A stretch of DNA of 7,084 nt from an uncultured Mogibacterium sp. (lineage in GTDB: Bacteria; Bacillota_A; Clostridia; Peptostreptococcales; Anaerovoracaceae). The DNA is taken from NCBI RefSeq assembly GCF_938039775.1, contig NZ_CALHTQ010000131.1:1-7084 (forward strand), written 5' to 3'. Of the stretch, positions 6,236-7,084 are shown piece by piece. The position numbers and the translations under genes were made by a program. Numbering within the stretch: position 1 is the first letter of the stretch; each line of letters begins with the position of its first letter. Below the pieces are notes generated by a model. The model was not told where the DNA came from. It did no database searches and worked only from the letters and a program-made list of their open reading frames with translations.

Positions 6236-6685
6236 TTACATAATTTCTGAACTATCGAGCACTATCGTGAACGGTCCGTCATTTAAGAGGGTAACTTTCA
6301 TGTCGGCACCGAACTCTCCACGCTCAACTACATTTACACGTTCTCTGCACTTCTTGATTATGTATTCGTATAAAGTATTGGCCTCATCGGGACCTCCAGC
6401 GTCGATAAACGACGGACGATTGCCTTTCTTGCAGTTCGCATAAAGCGTGAACTGTGAGATGAGGAGGAGCTCTCCTCCTACATCATCAAGAGATAGATTG
6501 GTCTTGCCGTTCTCATCTTCAAATATTCTGAGCTTAATCATCTTATCTACCATCTTATCTGCGATGCTCTTGTCATCTTCTTTAGACACGCCAATGAGAA
6601 CCATGAATCCCTTGCCAATCTTCCCCAGCTCTTTGCCGTCAACTGCCACATCTGCGTGTGCTACTCGCTGTATTACAAATTTCAT
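6236..6685 (-). CDS. dtd: D-aminoacyl-tRNA deacylase
   Basis: Hydrolyses the ester bond of tRNAs mischarged with D-amino acids (and glycine on tRNA-Ala), freeing the tRNA; it acts in the cytosol as a homodimer. The product is 149 residues, the standard bacterial length. Both catalytic-site signatures of the DTD family are present: SQFTLY (77-82) and the Gly-cisPro chirality-proofreading motif in NDGPFT (135-140). KGNRPSF (87-93), close to the family's KGxRPSF block, follows the first. The start MKFVIQRV matches the family. It is chosen over an in-frame ATG 16 codons upstream, which would overlap the -10 region, and TAAGGAG lies 12 bases before it, slightly far. Its promoter is back to back with that of the acyltransferase gene. 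In many Firmicutes dtd follows relA, but here it begins its own unit. Confidence 0.96.
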   Translation of the reverse strand: MKFVIQRVAHADVAVDGKELGKIGKGFMVLIGVSKEDDKSIADKMVDKMIKLRIFEDENGKTNLSLDDVGGELLLISQFTLYANCKKGNRPSFIDAGGPDEANTLYEYIIKKCRERVNVVERGEFGADMKVTLLNDGPFTIVLDSSEIM

Positions 6686-6709
6686 ATGTCTTAAAAACTC
6701 CTTATTCCC

Positions 6710-6738
6710 TTGATTTTTCGCACATATTCTCATAAAAT
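6710..6738 (+). promoter_or_regulatory. Probable promoter of the acyltransferase gene
   Basis: TTGATT (6710-6715) and TAAAAT (6733-6738) are separated by exactly 17 bases. They match consensus at four and five of six positions. The transcript would start near 6745, leaving a leader of about 38 bases with GGAGG at 6773-6777. Confidence 0.55.
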
Positions 6739-6745
6739 TATAGCA
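6737..6745 (-). promoter_or_regulatory. Extended -10 promoter of dtd
   Basis: The minus strand reads TGCTATAAT, a perfect extended -10. The -35 position (GTGTAA) is weak. Transcription would start near 6730, about 45 bases before the dtd ATG. Its last bases overlap the -10 of the divergent acyltransferase promoter. Confidence 0.6.
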
Positions 6746-6782
6746 TTATATTGATATCATTACACGATAATTGGAGGATACG

Positions 6783-7084
6783 ATGAACCCATTTAAAAAT
6801 ACAATAGCACTAAACAAGATCAGAGCTGGCTTTCGTAAATACATGAAGCACATGCCGGCAATCAGAGCTGCTCAGGCTCAAGATGACCATGCTAAGGCTC
6901 AGCGCCTGATTCGTAAGGCGGAGGATGAATTTTGTGATTATACAGGAAAAGCACTTGGCATCAAGGTTGAAGTAATAAATCCCGAGAACATTCCTGCCAA
7001 AAGTCCGTTCCTTGTCGTTGCTAATCACCAGGGATATGCAGATATCTACGCGATGATTGAAGCTTTCCGCTCGACACAGATTGG
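6783..7084 (+). CDS. PlsC-like 1-acyl-glycerol-3-phosphate acyltransferase, N-terminal part
   Basis: The first 100 codons of a gene that continues past the right edge. It belongs to the lysophosphatidic acid acyltransferase family, which moves an acyl chain to the sn-2 position of 1-acyl-glycerol-3-phosphate to make phosphatidic acid at the inner face of the membrane. The catalytic HX4D motif is visible as NHQGYAD (H82, D87), preceded by the usual hydrophobic strand FLVVAN (76-81). The substrate-binding motifs further on lie outside the window. The first 60 residues are charged and helical-looking with no clear membrane segment, unlike family members that start with a transmembrane helix. The start at 6783 has GGAGG five bases upstream. 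It is the only plus-strand gene here and diverges from dtd. Another HX4D acyltransferase specificity is possible. Confidence 0.85.
   Translation, partial: MNPFKNTIALNKIRAGFRKYMKHMPAIRAAQAQDDHAKAQRLIRKAEDEFCDYTGKALGIKVEVINPENIPAKSPFLVVANHQGYADIYAMIEAFRSTQI

Noticed and set aside
6686..6733. Sixteen-codon upstream extension of dtd
   Set aside because: The family begins at MKFVIQRV, and the longer form would start almost at the predicted transcript start.
6810..7028. 72-codon minus-strand frame opposite the acyltransferase
   Set aside because: The plus frame carries the HX4D motif and a good ribosome site; the antisense frame has neither support nor similarity.

Overview
The window looks like chromosomal DNA from a low-GC Gram-positive anaerobe. 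The clues are A+T-rich intergenic regions, strong GGAGG-type ribosome binding sites, a DUF3842 protein (a family I know mainly from Firmicutes), and a large secreted multi-domain protein ending in a cell-wall-sorting-like tail. The surface protein style recalls oral or gut Clostridia of the Mogibacterium/Anaerovoracaceae kind, but that placement is a guess. No tRNA, rRNA, CRISPR array, transposase, integrase or phage gene is visible.

Five of the six genes are on the minus strand, so they read right to left. From the left edge: (1) 1-983, the nearly complete first gene of a peptide/nickel-type ABC importer operon (DppB/NikB/OppB permease family), whose remaining genes should lie outside the window; (2) 1091-1510, a DUF3842 protein of unknown function with its own extended -10 promoter, separated from the permease by a hairpin plus T-run; (3) 1675-2586, a ten-helix EamA/DMT family transporter; (4) a 369-base gap holding the promoter of that transporter and a strong terminator; (5) 2956-6018, a 1020-residue secreted surface protein; (6) a 217-base AT-rich gap with a 13-bp perfect inverted repeat; (7) 6236-6685, D-aminoacyl-tRNA deacylase (dtd); (8) 6783 to the right edge, the divergent start of a PlsC-like acyltransferase on the plus strand, sharing a compact back-to-back promoter region with dtd.

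The genes do not form one pathway. dtd (translation quality control) and the acyltransferase (phospholipid synthesis) are housekeeping. The permease and EamA protein are transport genes. The surface protein stands alone between its own upstream region and its own terminator. It is the most unusual item: two copies of a three-domain A-B-B block, then a MucBP-like domain, an X2-like Ig domain, a short SRPG-containing linker, and a sorting signal reading VIKTG where LPXTG is expected. No clearly new multi-gene system was found; the surface protein tail, the DUF3842 gene and two intergenic hairpins are the points worth following up.
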